Assembly (NCBI RefSeq): GCF_001998865.1
Contig: NZ_CP019607.1
Coordinates: forward strand, 2,790,001 to 2,854,000
Length of the DNA: 64,000 bases
Source of the DNA: Tessaracoccus flavescens
GTDB taxonomy: Bacteria > Actinomycetota > Actinomycetes > Propionibacteriales > Propionibacteriaceae
Reading direction: 5' to 3'
How positions within the stretch are numbered: position 1 is the first letter of the stretch; every line of letters starts with the position of its first letter. Of the stretch, positions 1-9,015 are shown one piece after another. Below the pieces are notes generated by a model. The model was not told where the DNA came from, did not search any database, and was given only the letters and a program-made list of their open reading frames with translations. The position numbers and the translations under genes were made by a program.

Positions 1-708
1 ACCAGTGCGCCCCAACAGCCCCCTGCAGGTTGGTATCCGGATCCCGCCGGATCCGGAGGTGAACGGTACTGGGACGGCATCGCGTGGTCGCAGGCCACCC
101 GCGACTGGCCGACCCCCACCGCCACCGATCACAACCCCATCGGCGGGCCCCAGACCTACGGTTCGCCCCAGGGCGGCTACGCCCGACCCATCGGCGCTCA
201 GGCGACGCAGGGCCAGCCAGCGGGATTCTGGTGGCGTCTCCTCGGCTACGTGATCGACACGATCCTTGTCTCCATCGTCGGCTCGATCCTCTCGTCGGCG
301 ACCGGCCTCAGCACGCAGGTCCAAGGGGAGCTGGACCGCTGGGCGCGCGAGCTTCTGCTGTGGTCGGAGGCCCCGACCGGCGACATGCCGATGCCGGCCG
401 ACGCCTTCTGGAGCGCGATGCTCTATTCGACGCTGATCAGCATCATCGTCTACGCCGCCTACCGCACCATCCTGCTCGGAACGCTCAGCGCGACGCTCGG
501 CCAGCAGGCCGTCGGGCTGCGCACCGTCAAGGTGGGAGAGCCGGCCGACTCCAAGCTAGGCTGGGGCACCGCCGCCGTCCGCGGCATCGTCGGTGCCCTC
601 CTCTACGAGTCCATCGGCTTCATCAACGGGATCTTCGCTGCGTTCACGCCGCGCAAGCAGACGCTCTCGGACATGATCTCCAAGACCCAAGTTCTCAAGA
701 TTCGCTGA
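1..708 (+). CDS. RDD family membrane protein with DUF2510 motif (5' partial)
   Basis: The reading frame is open from the first base, so the start lies upstream of the window. An N-terminal segment reads GWYPDPAGSGGERYWDGIAW, a DUF2510 motif (short WYPDP...RYWDG domain of actinobacterial membrane proteins). A Gly/Pro/Gln-rich linker follows, then an RDD domain beginning near base 225 (GFWWRLLGYVIDTIL) with about three hydrophobic helices. The ATG at 250 lies inside the RDD domain and is not the true start. RDD proteins are integral membrane proteins with no single established function. It ends 10 bp before malQ. Confidence 0.85.
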   Translation, partial: TSAPQQPPAGWYPDPAGSGGERYWDGIAWSQATRDWPTPTATDHNPIGGPQTYGSPQGGYARPIGAQATQGQPAGFWWRLLGYVIDTILVSIVGSILSSATGLSTQVQGELDRWARELLLWSEAPTGDMPMPADAFWSAMLYSTLISIIVYAAYRTILLGTLSATLGQQAVGLRTVKVGEPADSKLGWGTAAVRGIVGALLYESIGFINGIFAAFTPRKQTLSDMISKTQVLKIR

Positions 709-718
709 GGTTCCCGTA

Positions 719-2866
719 GTGACTGACGTGTTCCCTGGACTCGCCCTCCTCGCCGACCGGTTCGGCATCGCCCAGGAGTTCTGGGACTGGAAGGGCAGGC
801 ACGTGGCCATCCCCGCCGAGACGATCATCGAGGTGTTGCGCGCCTTCGACATCGAGGCGGCGACCCCCGAGGCGGCCGATGCCGCCCTGACCAGGCTCGA
901 GGACGACCGCTGGCAGCGCACCCTGCCCGCGTGCACGGTGGTGGAGGAGGGGCAGGGAGTCCACGTCGACGTCCACCTTCCCGCAGGCACGCAGGTGCGC
1001 GTCCACGTGTGCCTGGAGTCGGGCGAGACCCGGCCGGCCTGGCAGTCGCACAACGACACCCCGGACCGTCACGTCGACGGCCGCGCCATCGGCGAGGCAA
1101 CCTTCTGGCTCGGCGCCGACCTTCCGACCGGCTACCACCGGATCGTGGCGCGCACCGTCGAAGGCGAGTCGACCGCCTCGCTGATCGTCACGCCAGGCTT
1201 CGTCGGTTTCCCGGCCTCCATGCGGGACCAGCGGATCTGGGGCTACGCCACCCAGCTCTACTCCGTGACCTCTGACGAATCGTGGGGGATCGGCGACCTC
1301 ACCGACCTCGCCGACCTGATCACCTGGTCGGGCACCCGGCAGTTCGCGGGCTACGTGCTGATCAACCCGCTGCACGCCGCAGAGCCGGTGCCCCCGCTGG
1401 AGCCCTCGCCGTATCTGCCGGCCAGCCGCAGGTTCATCAACCCGATCTACATCCGCCCCGAGGCGATCGACGAGTACGCGACCCTCGGCAATTCCGAGCG
1501 CAACGACATCCACGCGCTGCGGGCGCGTGCCCTCGTCGCGGCCGAATCGGGAAGCGTCGACCGCGACGCGGTGTGGCCGCTCAAGCTCGAGGCGCTGCGG
1601 ATCATCCACCGTGCGGGGATGCGCGCCGCCCGCCGGATCGCCTACGACGACTTCCGACGCCGCGAGGGCGTCGGGCTGCGCAACTTCGGTGTCTGGTCGG
1701 CCCTGTGCGTGATCCACGGCCAGCGCTGGTCCGAGTGGCCCGAGGAACTGCGACGGCCCAGCTCGCCCGCGGTGGCGGCCTTCGCCGAGGAGCACGCCGA
1801 GGACGTCGACTTCTTTGAGTGGCTGCAGTGGATCGCGCAGACGCAGGTCTCGGCGGCACAGTCCACCGCCGGGCAGGTCGGGATGCCGGTGGGCATCATC
1901 TCCGACCTGGCCGTCGGCGTGCACCGGCAGGGAGCCGAGACGTGGATGATGCCCGACGTGTTTGCCGCAGGCATGAGCGTCGGTGCGCCCCCGGACCAGT
2001 ACAACCAGGCCGGACAGGACTGGGGACAGCCCCCGTGGCGTCCGGACAAGCTGGAGCAGCTGTCTTACGCACCCTTCCGGGCTATGGTCTCCGCGGCACT
2101 GCGTGGCGTCGGCGGCGTCCGGGTCGACCACATCATCGGGCTCTTCCGCCTGTGGTGGGTGCCTCAGGGCGGCGGCCCGACCGTCGGGACCTACGTGCGC
2201 AACAACCATGAGGCCATGGTCGGCATCCTCGCGCTCGAGGCGCAACGCGCCCAGGCCCTGGTCGTCGGCGAGGACCTCGGCACCGTCGAGCCCTGGGTGC
2301 GCGACTACCTGTCGCGCCGCGGAATCCTCGGCACCTCCGTGCTGTGGTTCGAGGCCGACGAACACGGGCAGCCGCTGCCCGCGCACCGGTGGCGCGAGTA
2401 CTGCATGGCCTCGGTCACCACCCACGACCTGCCGCCGACCCTCGGCTATCTCGCGGGCGACCACGTCCGGCTGCGCGAGAGCCTCGGCCTGCTGACCGAG
2501 CCGCTCGAGGCCGAACTGGAGCACGCCAAGCGCGAACAGGCCGAATGGATCGCGACGCTCGTGCGCTACGGTCTCCTCGCCGAGGACCGCACCGGCGACC
2601 CGATCGAGGTCATGCTCGCCCTGCACCGCTACCTCCTGCACACGCCGTCGAAGGTGCTGCTCGCCAACCTCACCGACGCCGTCGGTGAGCGCCGAGCGCA
2701 GAACCAGCCGGGCACCGTCGACGAGTACCCCAACTGGCGCATCCCGCTCGCGGACCGCGACGGCGCCCGGATCCAGCTCGAGGACATCTTCGAGGCCGAA
2801 CTGCCGAAGCGTCTCGCCGCGGTGATGAACGGATACGACGAGCAGCCCGTCTCCCGCTGGGACTGA
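719..2866 (+). CDS. malQ: 4-alpha-glucanotransferase (amylomaltase, GH77)
   Basis: This 715-aa cytoplasmic enzyme transfers alpha-1,4-glucan segments between maltodextrins in glycogen/maltose metabolism. The GH77 catalytic set is visible: RVDH with nucleophile D470, GEDLG with acid/base E518, and TTHD with D570. The length fits the long actinobacterial MalQ type with an extra N-terminal beta-rich domain (about residues 60-160). The start is GTG at 719, directly after the RDD gene. The large antisense ORF across this gene is a high-GC shadow. Confidence 0.97.
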   Translation: MTDVFPGLALLADRFGIAQEFWDWKGRHVAIPAETIIEVLRAFDIEAATPEAADAALTRLEDDRWQRTLPACTVVEEGQGVHVDVHLPAGTQVRVHVCLESGETRPAWQSHNDTPDRHVDGRAIGEATFWLGADLPTGYHRIVARTVEGESTASLIVTPGFVGFPASMRDQRIWGYATQLYSVTSDESWGIGDLTDLADLITWSGTRQFAGYVLINPLHAAEPVPPLEPSPYLPASRRFINPIYIRPEAIDEYATLGNSERNDIHALRARALVAAESGSVDRDAVWPLKLEALRIIHRAGMRAARRIAYDDFRRREGVGLRNFGVWSALCVIHGQRWSEWPEELRRPSSPAVAAFAEEHAEDVDFFEWLQWIAQTQVSAAQSTAGQVGMPVGIISDLAVGVHRQGAETWMMPDVFAAGMSVGAPPDQYNQAGQDWGQPPWRPDKLEQLSYAPFRAMVSAALRGVGGVRVDHIIGLFRLWWVPQGGGPTVGTYVRNNHEAMVGILALEAQRAQALVVGEDLGTVEPWVRDYLSRRGILGTSVLWFEADEHGQPLPAHRWREYCMASVTTHDLPPTLGYLAGDHVRLRESLGLLTEPLEAELEHAKREQAEWIATLVRYGLLAEDRTGDPIEVMLALHRYLLHTPSKVLLANLTDAVGERRAQNQPGTVDEYPNWRIPLADRDGARIQLEDIFEAELPKRLAAVMNGYDEQPVSRWD

Positions 2867-2868
2867 CC

Positions 2869-3057
2869 GTGGACTCAGCACAGGTCTACTCCGCGGAACT
2901 GGACACTCTTCTGCTGGAGGGTGAGCGTCTCGCCTCCGCGGTGATGGTCACCTACGTGTCGGGCCAGGAGCTCGGCACGCCGCTTCCCGGCATTTCCAGG
3001 TCGGCGTCCACGTCGTCGAGTCGCTCCGAGATCGACGAGAGCTTCGCCAACCGCTAG
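2869..3057 (+). CDS. small protein of unknown function (62 aa)
   Basis: A GTG-initiated ORF begins 2 bp after the malQ stop. It encodes 62 residues, acidic at the start and Ser-rich at the end, with no domain I recognise. Its TAG stop lies in CTAG 3054-3057, which also supplies the stop of the convergent TPR gene; the same arrangement occurs at dinB/lacI. It may be a genuine small gene or the residue of a longer one cut by deletion. Confidence 0.4.
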   Translation: MDSAQVYSAELDTLLLEGERLASAVMVTYVSGQELGTPLPGISRSASTSSSRSEIDESFANR

Positions 3058-3887
3058 GAGATCAGGCCCTGCTGCACCAGCGACTCGCGGTACTTCGGGT
3101 CCTCGTCCTCGAAGATCTCGTCGCCCTCGAGCATGTAGGCGCTGAGCAGCGCGTCCGTCGCCTGCTTCGCATTGCCGAGTTCGAAGGCAGACTGGCCGAG
3201 CCGCAGCCACACGAACGGGTTGCCCGTTCCGCCGATCTTCAGCGCCTCCTGCTCTGAGGCATAGGCGGCCGAGTAGTCACCGAGCTGGAACTGGGCGTCA
3301 CCGATGCTGGCGTGCAGCCAGAAGGCGAGGTCCTCGTCGGCGGGGTCGGCGGCGGCCAGTGCCTGCTGCCAGAGGGTCACCGCCTTCGCGAAGTTGCCCG
3401 CATCGCAGGCCTCCTCGCCCTGTTCGGCGAGTTCCTGGGCCGACGAGCCACCGGCTGCCGGTGAGGCGGCACCGTCGAAGAAGGCCTTGTACTTCGGGTC
3501 CTCCTCGTCGAAGGCCTTCGGACCGGTGACGGCCACCGCCTTGTCGAAGAAGGCGCGGGCCTCGGGCAGCCTTCCCTCTTCGAAGGCGATGGTGCCCGCC
3601 ACGAAGTCGCACTGCGCCTGCCCGCCGGTGCTCCCGGCGTAGGCCTCGCGAGCGCGTTCGAGCCATCGGGTCGCGTCGCCGGTCGAGACGGGCACGGCGC
3701 GGCGCGCGATGATCAGCGACAGCTGGGCGGCGAGCCGCTCCCCGTCCGTCTGCGGTGGCTGCGGGACCCGGTCCCAGAACTCCTCGCCTGCGCTACGCGC
3801 GGCCTCCACATCGCCCTCCCGGTAGAGGGCCATCGCCTTCTCCGCCAGGGGGGTGAGCTGGTCGAGTGTTTCCATTCCAGTCAGCAT
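3054..3887 (-). CDS. TPR-repeat protein, candidate immunity protein of the toxin cassette
   Basis: About 277 aa of helical repeats with TPR-like spacing. The phrase E-[ED]-DPKY occurs twice (FDEEDPKYKAFF and FEDEDPKYRESL), suggesting an internal duplication. I chose ATG 3887 because AGAAGGG lies about 9 nt upstream; TTG 3890 and ATG 3875 are alternatives. It is the last gene of the YbaB/WXG/nuclease operon, 14 bp after the nuclease stop, which is where polymorphic-toxin loci carry the immunity gene. The immunity role is inferred from position only. Confidence 0.7.
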   Translation of the reverse strand: MLTGMETLDQLTPLAEKAMALYREGDVEAARSAGEEFWDRVPQPPQTDGERLAAQLSLIIARRAVPVSTGDATRWLERAREAYAGSTGGQAQCDFVAGTIAFEEGRLPEARAFFDKAVAVTGPKAFDEEDPKYKAFFDGAASPAAGGSSAQELAEQGEEACDAGNFAKAVTLWQQALAAADPADEDLAFWLHASIGDAQFQLGDYSAAYASEQEALKIGGTGNPFVWLRLGQSAFELGNAKQATDALLSAYMLEGDEIFEDEDPKYRESLVQQGLIS

Positions 3888-3901
3888 CAACGTCAGCCCT
3901 T

Positions 3902-4411
3902 CTACGGCGTCGGGACTTGGTACTGGACGCCGAGTTTAGCGCCCTCTGAACGGTTGTACCAGGATGGTTGGAGCTCGTAGTTGTCCGGGTCGAGCATCCA
4001 CTTGCGGACCGCCTCGGACTTGGGTCCGTGCTTGATCCCCTCGGTGTTCCAGTAGGTCACGGCGTCGACTGGGTAGTGCCCCATGTCGGTGTCCTTGAGG
4101 GGGTAGAACTCGGTCTCTCCGGTGCGCGGGTTCTTCCAGATCAACTGGTCCTCGCCGTCGATCCTGCGGATCTTGCCTTCCTTGCGCATCCGCTCGATCA
4201 CCTCGCGCCCGGTGCGCGTCGTCTTGCCCGGCGTGCTGCCCAGATACTTGCGCCGCTTCGAGACGCGCTTGACCTTCTGCACGATCTCGTCGCTGGACTT
4301 CTTCAACTGGCTGGAGGCGCCCTTTGCGAAGTCTCCGGCGTTGAGCTTGTCACCGACCAGCTTTCCGATCCGGCCCGCGGCGGGGCCCATCAGGTGCTTC
4401 TTCTTGCCCAT
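3902..4411 (-). CDS. GH-E family (HNH/Endo VII fold) nuclease toxin domain
   Basis: 169 aa with a Lys-rich N-terminal linker. The C-terminal half shows the GH-E signature: DMGHYP with G111-H112, then DPDNYEL and WYNRSEG (N144, N153, E156 as candidate site residues). GH-E domains are C-terminal toxin modules of secreted polymorphic toxins and normally sit on a secretion domain. Here the domain has its own ATG in a TGATG overlap with the WXG-like gene. An 8-bp tandem repeat spans the junction (4407-4422), and removing one copy fuses the two ORFs in frame. A GGAG lies about 11 nt upstream of the ATG. Confidence 0.8.
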   Translation of the reverse strand: MGKKKHLMGPAAGRIGKLVGDKLNAGDFAKGASSQLKKSSDEIVQKVKRVSKRRKYLGSTPGKTTRTGREVIERMRKEGKIRRIDGEDQLIWKNPRTGETEFYPLKDTDMGHYPVDAVTYWNTEGIKHGPKSEAVRKWMLDPDNYELQPSWYNRSEGAKLGVQYQVPTP

Positions 4412-4422
4412 CAGCCCATCAG
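4407..4422 (-). repeat. 8-bp tandem duplication at the WXG/toxin gene junction
   Basis: On the coding strand CTGATGGG occurs twice in direct tandem. The first copy holds the last codons of the WXG-like gene and its TGA runs into the second. Deleting one copy reads ...QELMGKKKHLMGP... without interruption, in frame on both sides. Eight is not a multiple of three, so copy number toggles fused and split forms. Slippage is a known mechanism at such repeats; that it operates here is inference. Confidence 0.85.
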
Positions 4423-4890
4423 CTCCTGCACCGCGATCTCGAGCGCCGCGTTGATCGCCCGCCTGGCCGCCTCGCGTGCCGCGACGGCCGCGCCGGAGGC
4501 GAGGCCGAACGAGGCGACGGCCGCCGCGATGGCACCGGCGAGGATGACGAGCTGCCCGATCACGGCGATCTTGAAGGTCACCACCAGGCCCGACGCGATG
4601 TCGAAGCCGCCGGCGATGATGCCCGCCGCGTCCGTGAAGTCGTGCAGGGAGGAGAGGTTCGACTCGTCGCCACGCATGTAGCCGAGGAAGGCCTCGGAAG
4701 CCTCGCCTGCGTTGTTGGACTGGATGTGGCTGAGCGCCGCCTCGATGTCTGCGATGATGCTGTCTGCCTCGCGGCCTGCATCCCGGAACGCCTCGGCGTT
4801 CGCGTGGAGGATGTCCTCGTTGCTTGTCGGCCAGTTGTAGCCGAGGTACTGCAGGGCCTCGGTGAGCCAGCCTGGGAGCATCATCGCCAT
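4411..4890 (-). CDS. WXG100-like secretion-domain protein (N-terminal part of a polymorphic toxin)
   Basis: 159 aa starting PGWLTEALQYLGYNWPTSNED, which resembles the PGW...WP.GDED opening of the long WXG100-like N-terminal domains of actinobacterial type VII-secreted toxins. A helical segment follows, then a long hydrophobic stretch (about residues 105-145). In relatives this region runs on into a linker and C-terminal toxin; here a TGA ends it exactly at the 8-bp repeat. The upstream gene also joins it by a TGATG overlap, so translational coupling is normal in this operon. Confidence 0.7.
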   Translation of the reverse strand: MAMMLPGWLTEALQYLGYNWPTSNEDILHANAEAFRDAGREADSIIADIEAALSHIQSNNAGEASEAFLGYMRGDESNLSSLHDFTDAAGIIAGGFDIASGLVVTFKIAVIGQLVILAGAIAAAVASFGLASGAAVAAREAARRAINAALEIAVQELMG

Positions 4891-5207
4891 CAGATCTCGC
4901 CCTCCATGAAGCCGCCGAGCTCGGTGGCCGCCTCTTCGACGGCGGCGTACGCGTTGCCCGTCTCGATCAGGGCGTCACCCTCCAGGCCGAGCCCCGTCGA
5001 CATGTCGGCCAGCGCGCCGTCGACCGCCTCCATCACGGCAGGCACGATTCCCGCGACCAGCTCGTCGAGCAGGGTCAGGCCTCCCTCGCCCGTCAGCTGC
5101 ACCGAGCCGAGCCTGCTGCGGATCCGTGACGCGACGTCGCCCCCGGCGTCCTCGACCGCTCCGCCTGCCTTGCGCCAGGAGTCGGGCGTGAAGATCTTCG
5201 AGCTCAC
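4890..5207 (-). CDS. WXG/ESX-type small helical protein
   Basis: 105 aa, mostly helical and acidic (SSKIFTPDSWRKAGGAVEDAG...), of the size of ESX/WXG100 partner proteins, with no signal peptide or membrane helix. A GTG start overlaps the TGA of the YbaB-like gene, and its own TGA overlaps the ATG of the next gene. The call rests on size, helicity and neighbours rather than a clear WXG motif. Confidence 0.6.
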   Translation of the reverse strand: MSSKIFTPDSWRKAGGAVEDAGGDVASRIRSRLGSVQLTGEGGLTLLDELVAGIVPAVMEAVDGALADMSTGLGLEGDALIETGNAYAAVEEAATELGGFMEGEI

Positions 5208-5605
5208 GGCCGCAGCCTCTCGATGTCGTTGCGGTAGGCGGCATGGATGTCGGCCTGGAGCCCCCCGAGCTGGCGCATCACCTGACCGAAGTCGGAGTTG
5301 ACCTTCTCGAGCTGGGCGAGGTTTGCCCGCTCGAACTCACTCAGCGCGCCGTTGACGGCGTCCCGCAGATCCGTGATCATGTCGGCGCCGCGTGCGTCGC
5401 CGAGGGCCGGATCGATCGAGATGGACTGGACGCGTCCGTCGTCGACGGTGACGGTGATGCCGCCCGAGACGTGCTCGACGACGATCCCCCTCGGAGGTTC
5501 CGGGGTGTGCTCGGTGCGGTCGACGAGGTTCTGCACGCCGCCCATGGAGGCGACGATGCGGTCGAAGACCTGTGGCAGTGATTCTCCGGCTGGAGTCTGT
5601 GTCAT
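5204..5605 (-). CDS. YbaB/EbfC-like protein of a type VII secretion toxin cassette
   Basis: 133 aa with a middle segment (GGITVTVDDGRVQSISIDP) typical of the beta part of YbaB/EbfC-fold proteins, then a long C-terminal helix. YbaB-like proteins are common first genes of actinobacterial ESX/WXG toxin operons. GAAAGG lies upstream of ATG 5605. It is the first gene of the five-gene minus-strand operon. Confidence 0.75.
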   Translation of the reverse strand: MTQTPAGESLPQVFDRIVASMGGVQNLVDRTEHTPEPPRGIVVEHVSGGITVTVDDGRVQSISIDPALGDARGADMITDLRDAVNGALSEFERANLAQLEKVNSDFGQVMRQLGGLQADIHAAYRNDIERLRP

Positions 5606-5678
5606 CGGCTGACCTTTCCTGTGTCGGACGGTTTCAGCCTAGGAGCGCGGGTGGGTCATCTTGCCTGGTATCGGATGC

Positions 5679-7031
5679 TCAGATATTGGTCACGACCGGG
5701 GCGGCCTGGTACGGGTTGGTCGTCACGTCGCCGCCCTCGTCGAGGATGATCGTCTCAAGGGCGGGGTCGCCCTTCGAGATGCGTCGCGCCGACAGGGGGA
5801 GCTCGGCAAGCGAGTCGGCGTGCCGCGTCCGCGCGTCCTCGAGGCTCGCCTCGTACACGCGCCTGCCGTCGGTGATGATCGGCACCAGGAGATCGCGGTC
5901 GTTCCCGTCGTTGACGGGTGCCGCGCCGAGGCCGATCACCTCGGACTCGGCGCGGCCGTCCTCGCCGAGGCGACGCATGGCGAACTTGCGACCGCCGAGT
6001 GTGTTCTTACCCTTCGACTTCTTGCCCACAGAGATCCATTCGGCGTCCGGCTCGTCGGAGGCGGCGCGGGCGACGAGCTTGTAGACGAAGCCGCAGGTCG
6101 GGTGACCCGAGCCCGTGACCAGCGAGGTGCCGACGCCGTAGCCGTCCACCGGGGCGCCCTGGAGAAGGGCGATCTGCCACTCGTCCAGGTCGGAGGTGAC
6201 CATGATCTTCGTGTCGGTGGCGCCGAGGTCGTCGAGCAGGTCACGGGCCTGGCGGGCCATGATCGCGAGGTCGCCGGAGTCGAGCCGGATGGAGCCGAGC
6301 CTTCCCTCCGTCAGCTCGACCCCCTTACGGATCGCGGCCTCCACGTCATAGGTGTCGACAAGCAGGGTGGTGTCCTCGCCGAGGGCGGCGAGCTGGGCCT
6401 TGAAGGCGTCCTCCTCGGTGTCGTGGAGGAGGGTGAACGAGTGGGCCGCGGTACCGATCGTCGGGATCGAGTAGGTGCGGCCGGCCTCCAGGTTGGAGGT
6501 GGAGGCGAAGCCCGCGATGTAGGCGGCCCGGGCGGCGGCGACGGCGGCCCATTCGCTGGTGCGGCGCGAGCCCATCTCAGCGCAGCGGCGCTCTCCTGCC
6601 ATGGCGGTCATCCGCGAGCCTGCCGCCGCGATCGCGGAGTCGTGGTTGTAGATGGAGAGCAGCACCGTCTCGAGGATGCAGGCCTCGGCGAACGTACCCT
6701 CGACCGAGAGCACCGGGGAACCAGGGAAGTAGATCTCGCCCTCGGCGTAACCCCAGATGTCGCCGTTGAACCGGTAGTCGGCCAACCAAGCGGCGAGGTT
6801 CTCGCGGATCACGCCCCGCTCGAGCAGGAAGCACAGCTCTTCCTCGCCGAAGCGGAAGTTGTCGATGGCCTCAAGTGCCCGGCCCAGCCCGGCCACGACG
6901 CCGTAGCGCCGTCCCTCGGGCAGCCGCCTGGTGAACAGGTCGAACAGGCTGCGACGGTTCGCCGTTCCGGCGTCCATCGCCGCCTGGACCATGGTCAGCT
7001 CGTAGTGGTCGGTCAACAAGGCTGCTGTCAT
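5679..7031 (-). CDS. pncB: nicotinate phosphoribosyltransferase
   Basis: About 450 aa, catalysing nicotinate + PRPP (+ATP) to nicotinate mononucleotide in NAD salvage. Typical features are TDHYELTM at the N-terminus, SIRLDSGDL in the core, and GVGTSLVTG with GFVYKLV near the phosphate-binding region. I use ATG 7031 ([12 protein letters not shown]); the upstream extension in the open frame is Arg-rich and unlike the family. It is divergent from clpS. Confidence 0.95.
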   Translation of the reverse strand: MTAALLTDHYELTMVQAAMDAGTANRRSLFDLFTRRLPEGRRYGVVAGLGRALEAIDNFRFGEEELCFLLERGVIRENLAAWLADYRFNGDIWGYAEGEIYFPGSPVLSVEGTFAEACILETVLLSIYNHDSAIAAAGSRMTAMAGERRCAEMGSRRTSEWAAVAAARAAYIAGFASTSNLEAGRTYSIPTIGTAAHSFTLLHDTEEDAFKAQLAALGEDTTLLVDTYDVEAAIRKGVELTEGRLGSIRLDSGDLAIMARQARDLLDDLGATDTKIMVTSDLDEWQIALLQGAPVDGYGVGTSLVTGSGHPTCGFVYKLVARAASDEPDAEWISVGKKSKGKNTLGGRKFAMRRLGEDGRAESEVIGLGAAPVNDGNDRDLLVPIITDGRRVYEASLEDARTRHADSLAELPLSARRISKGDPALETIILDEGGDVTTNPYQAAPVVTNI

Positions 7032-7119
7032 GCGACAGACTCTAGTGGCGCAGTGCCGCGCAGCGTCGGCATGGCCGCCACGCTGGCACAGTTTGGCCCG
7101 ACGGGGCAGAGTAGGGCCC

Positions 7120-7413
7120 ATGAGCACAGCACCGGCAGGAGGCGCCCAGACGATCGAGGCGCCAGTGGAGACCCCGGCTGCCGTTCAGCAGTGGGTCACC
7201 ATCGTGTGGGACGACCCCGTCAACCTGATGAGCTACGTCACCTACGTCTTCCAGGAGTACTTCCGCTATCCCAAGGCCAAGGCGGAGGAACTGATGTTGC
7301 GGGTGCACAACGACGGCAAGGCCGTCGTGTCGACCGGCGGCCGCGAGGAGATGGAGCGCGACGTGCTTGCGATGCAGGGCTACAACCTGTGGTCGACGAT
7401 GGAGCAGGCATGA
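7120..7413 (+). CDS. clpS: ATP-dependent Clp protease adaptor ClpS
   Basis: 97 aa with the ClpS core [36 protein letters not shown] and a final [10 protein letters not shown]. ClpS binds the ClpC/ClpA N-domain and delivers N-degron substrates. ATG 7120 gives the expected short disordered leader. The stop overlaps the start of the DUF2017 gene (ATGA). Confidence 0.95.
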   Translation: MSTAPAGGAQTIEAPVETPAAVQQWVTIVWDDPVNLMSYVTYVFQEYFRYPKAKAEELMLRVHNDGKAVVSTGGREEMERDVLAMQGYNLWSTMEQA

Positions 7414-8003
7414 GCCTCGAACCGGAAGACATCGTCTGGGCATTCGACGGGCGTGACGGCCGCGACGGCGGCCTGCGCGCCATGATCGGCTTCTACGTCA
7501 ACCACCTGCGGACCCTGCTGCCTGCCGACGACGGCGCCGACGACCCGTTCGACCAGATCGTCGCGGAACTGCAGGACGACCCGACCAACCGGATGCTGTC
7601 AAACCCCCGGCTCGCCCGGCTCTTCCCGCCCGCCTTCGGCGAGGAGCAGGAGGCCGACGAATTCTGGCGCGACTCCATCCACAATCAGTCGCGGGAGCGG
7701 ATCAGGGCAGCCGACGTCGTGGTCGCCGACCTCGACGGCTACCTGGGGTTCGTCCCCGTCCGCCTCGACGCGGTCGACGACTGGGCCAAGACGCTCGGCG
7801 CGTTGCGGCTCTTCTGGTACGCGGAGGTGGCGGGAACCGAGCGGCTGGCCGAGCCGGTACAGGCGATCATCGACTCCAACCCCGGCCTCGTCGACCTGAT
7901 CGAGTGGCTCGGCTACCTGCTGGAGGACCTGATGGAGTCGCGGGCGGCCTGCCTCGGTGTCAGCGAGAGCCTCGATCCGGACCAGTTCACGCCGGTCAGG
8001 TAG
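7410..8003 (+). CDS. DUF2017 family protein
   Basis: 197 aa, acidic and helical, matching DUF2017 in sequence flavour and in its conserved place after clpS and before murI in actinobacteria. It overlaps clpS by 4 bp, so coupled translation is likely. No biochemical function is established that I know of. Confidence 0.85.
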   Translation: MSLEPEDIVWAFDGRDGRDGGLRAMIGFYVNHLRTLLPADDGADDPFDQIVAELQDDPTNRMLSNPRLARLFPPAFGEEQEADEFWRDSIHNQSRERIRAADVVVADLDGYLGFVPVRLDAVDDWAKTLGALRLFWYAEVAGTERLAEPVQAIIDSNPGLVDLIEWLGYLLEDLMESRAACLGVSESLDPDQFTPVR

Positions 8004-8028
8004 CGCGTCGGCAGTAGAGTGGCCGGTT

Positions 8029-8871
8029 GTGACTGACCTGATCGACCGCCCCATCGGAGTGTTCGACTCCGGGTTCGGCGGACTGACCGTGCTGCGATCG
8101 CTCGTCGAGCAGCTTCCCAACGAGGACTTCGTCTATCTCGGTGACACCGCGAGGGCGCCCTACGGGCCGCGTTCCATCGCCGAGGTGCGCCGCTTCGCGT
8201 TGCAGGGGCTCGACCATCTCGTCGAACGCGGGGTGAAGGCGCTTGTGATCGCCTGCAACTCTGCCTCGTCCGCCGTGCTGCGCGACGCCCGCGAACGCTA
8301 CGACGTGCCCATCACCGAGGTGATCCTTCCCGCGGCCAGCCGGGCCGTCTCGGCGACCCGCAACGGCCGGGTGGGGGTGGTGGCGACCGAGTCCACCGTC
8401 AACTCCCGCTCCTACGACGACGCCTTCGCGATCGCCCCGAGCATCACGCTGACCGCCCAGGCGTGTCCCCGCTTCGTCGAGTTCGTCGAGGCGGGCATCA
8501 CCGGAGGCGAGGAGCTGCTCGAGGTCGCGGAGGAGTACCTCGCACCGATCAAGAAGGCCCAGTCCGACACCCTGATCCTCGGCTGCACCCACTACCCGCT
8601 GCTCGCAGGCGTGATCGGCTACGTGCTCGGCAACGGGGTGACGCTCGTCTCGTCTGCCGAGGCCTGCGCGCAGTCCACCTACTCGCAGCTGACCCAGGCC
8701 GGTCTGCTGCGCCACCACCCGCGCGAGGCGAGGCGCGAGTTCCTCACCACGGGAGACGCGAGGAACTTCCAGGGAATCGGACGTAGATTGTTGGGTGAGT
8801 TCGTCACCAACGCGACGACAGTGGAGATCGACCGAGAGGAGTCTGGCCATGTGCCGGAAAGTGACCTGTGA
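8029..8871 (+). CDS. murI: glutamate racemase
   Basis: 280 aa. It interconverts L- and D-glutamate for peptidoglycan. Both catalytic cysteine motifs are present, ACNSAS and GCTHYP, along with IGVFDSGFGGLTV at the start. GTG 8029 is used; the in-frame ATG at 7957 lies inside DUF2017. The gene overlaps the small Cys-rich ORF by 23 bp. Confidence 0.96.
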   Translation: MTDLIDRPIGVFDSGFGGLTVLRSLVEQLPNEDFVYLGDTARAPYGPRSIAEVRRFALQGLDHLVERGVKALVIACNSASSAVLRDARERYDVPITEVILPAASRAVSATRNGRVGVVATESTVNSRSYDDAFAIAPSITLTAQACPRFVEFVEAGITGGEELLEVAEEYLAPIKKAQSDTLILGCTHYPLLAGVIGYVLGNGVTLVSSAEACAQSTYSQLTQAGLLRHHPREARREFLTTGDARNFQGIGRRLLGEFVTNATTVEIDREESGHVPESDL

Positions 8872-8968
8872 CACGTGCGGTAAGCCGACCTGGGCCGGGT
8901 GTGGAGAACACATCGAGGAGGCGCTTGTCGACATCGCGCCCGCGGAGCGTTGCACCTGCCCGCGCTGA
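8849..8968 (+). CDS. 39-aa cysteine-rich conserved small protein
   Basis: The ORF reads MCRKVTCDTCGKPTWAGCGE and continues to ERCTCPR, with Cys at 2, 7, 10, 18 and two near the C-terminus. This arrangement suggests a zinc-binding knuckle. The RBS AGAGGAG stands 8 nt before ATG 8849. Very similar tiny proteins opening MCR.VTC.TCGK.TWAGCG are familiar to me from many actinobacteria, so I consider it real. Function unknown. Confidence 0.8.
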   Translation: MCRKVTCDTCGKPTWAGCGEHIEEALVDIAPAERCTCPR

Positions 8969-9015
8969 CCGGGTGAGACGCGGTCGGTGGGCGCTGGTGG
9001 GGTAGGTTTGGCACC

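Noticed and set aside
695..2881. 728-codon open frame antisense to malQ
   Set aside because: High-GC shadow frame: it is Val/Gly/Arg/Asp-rich with no domain, while malQ on the other strand has all catalytic motifs.
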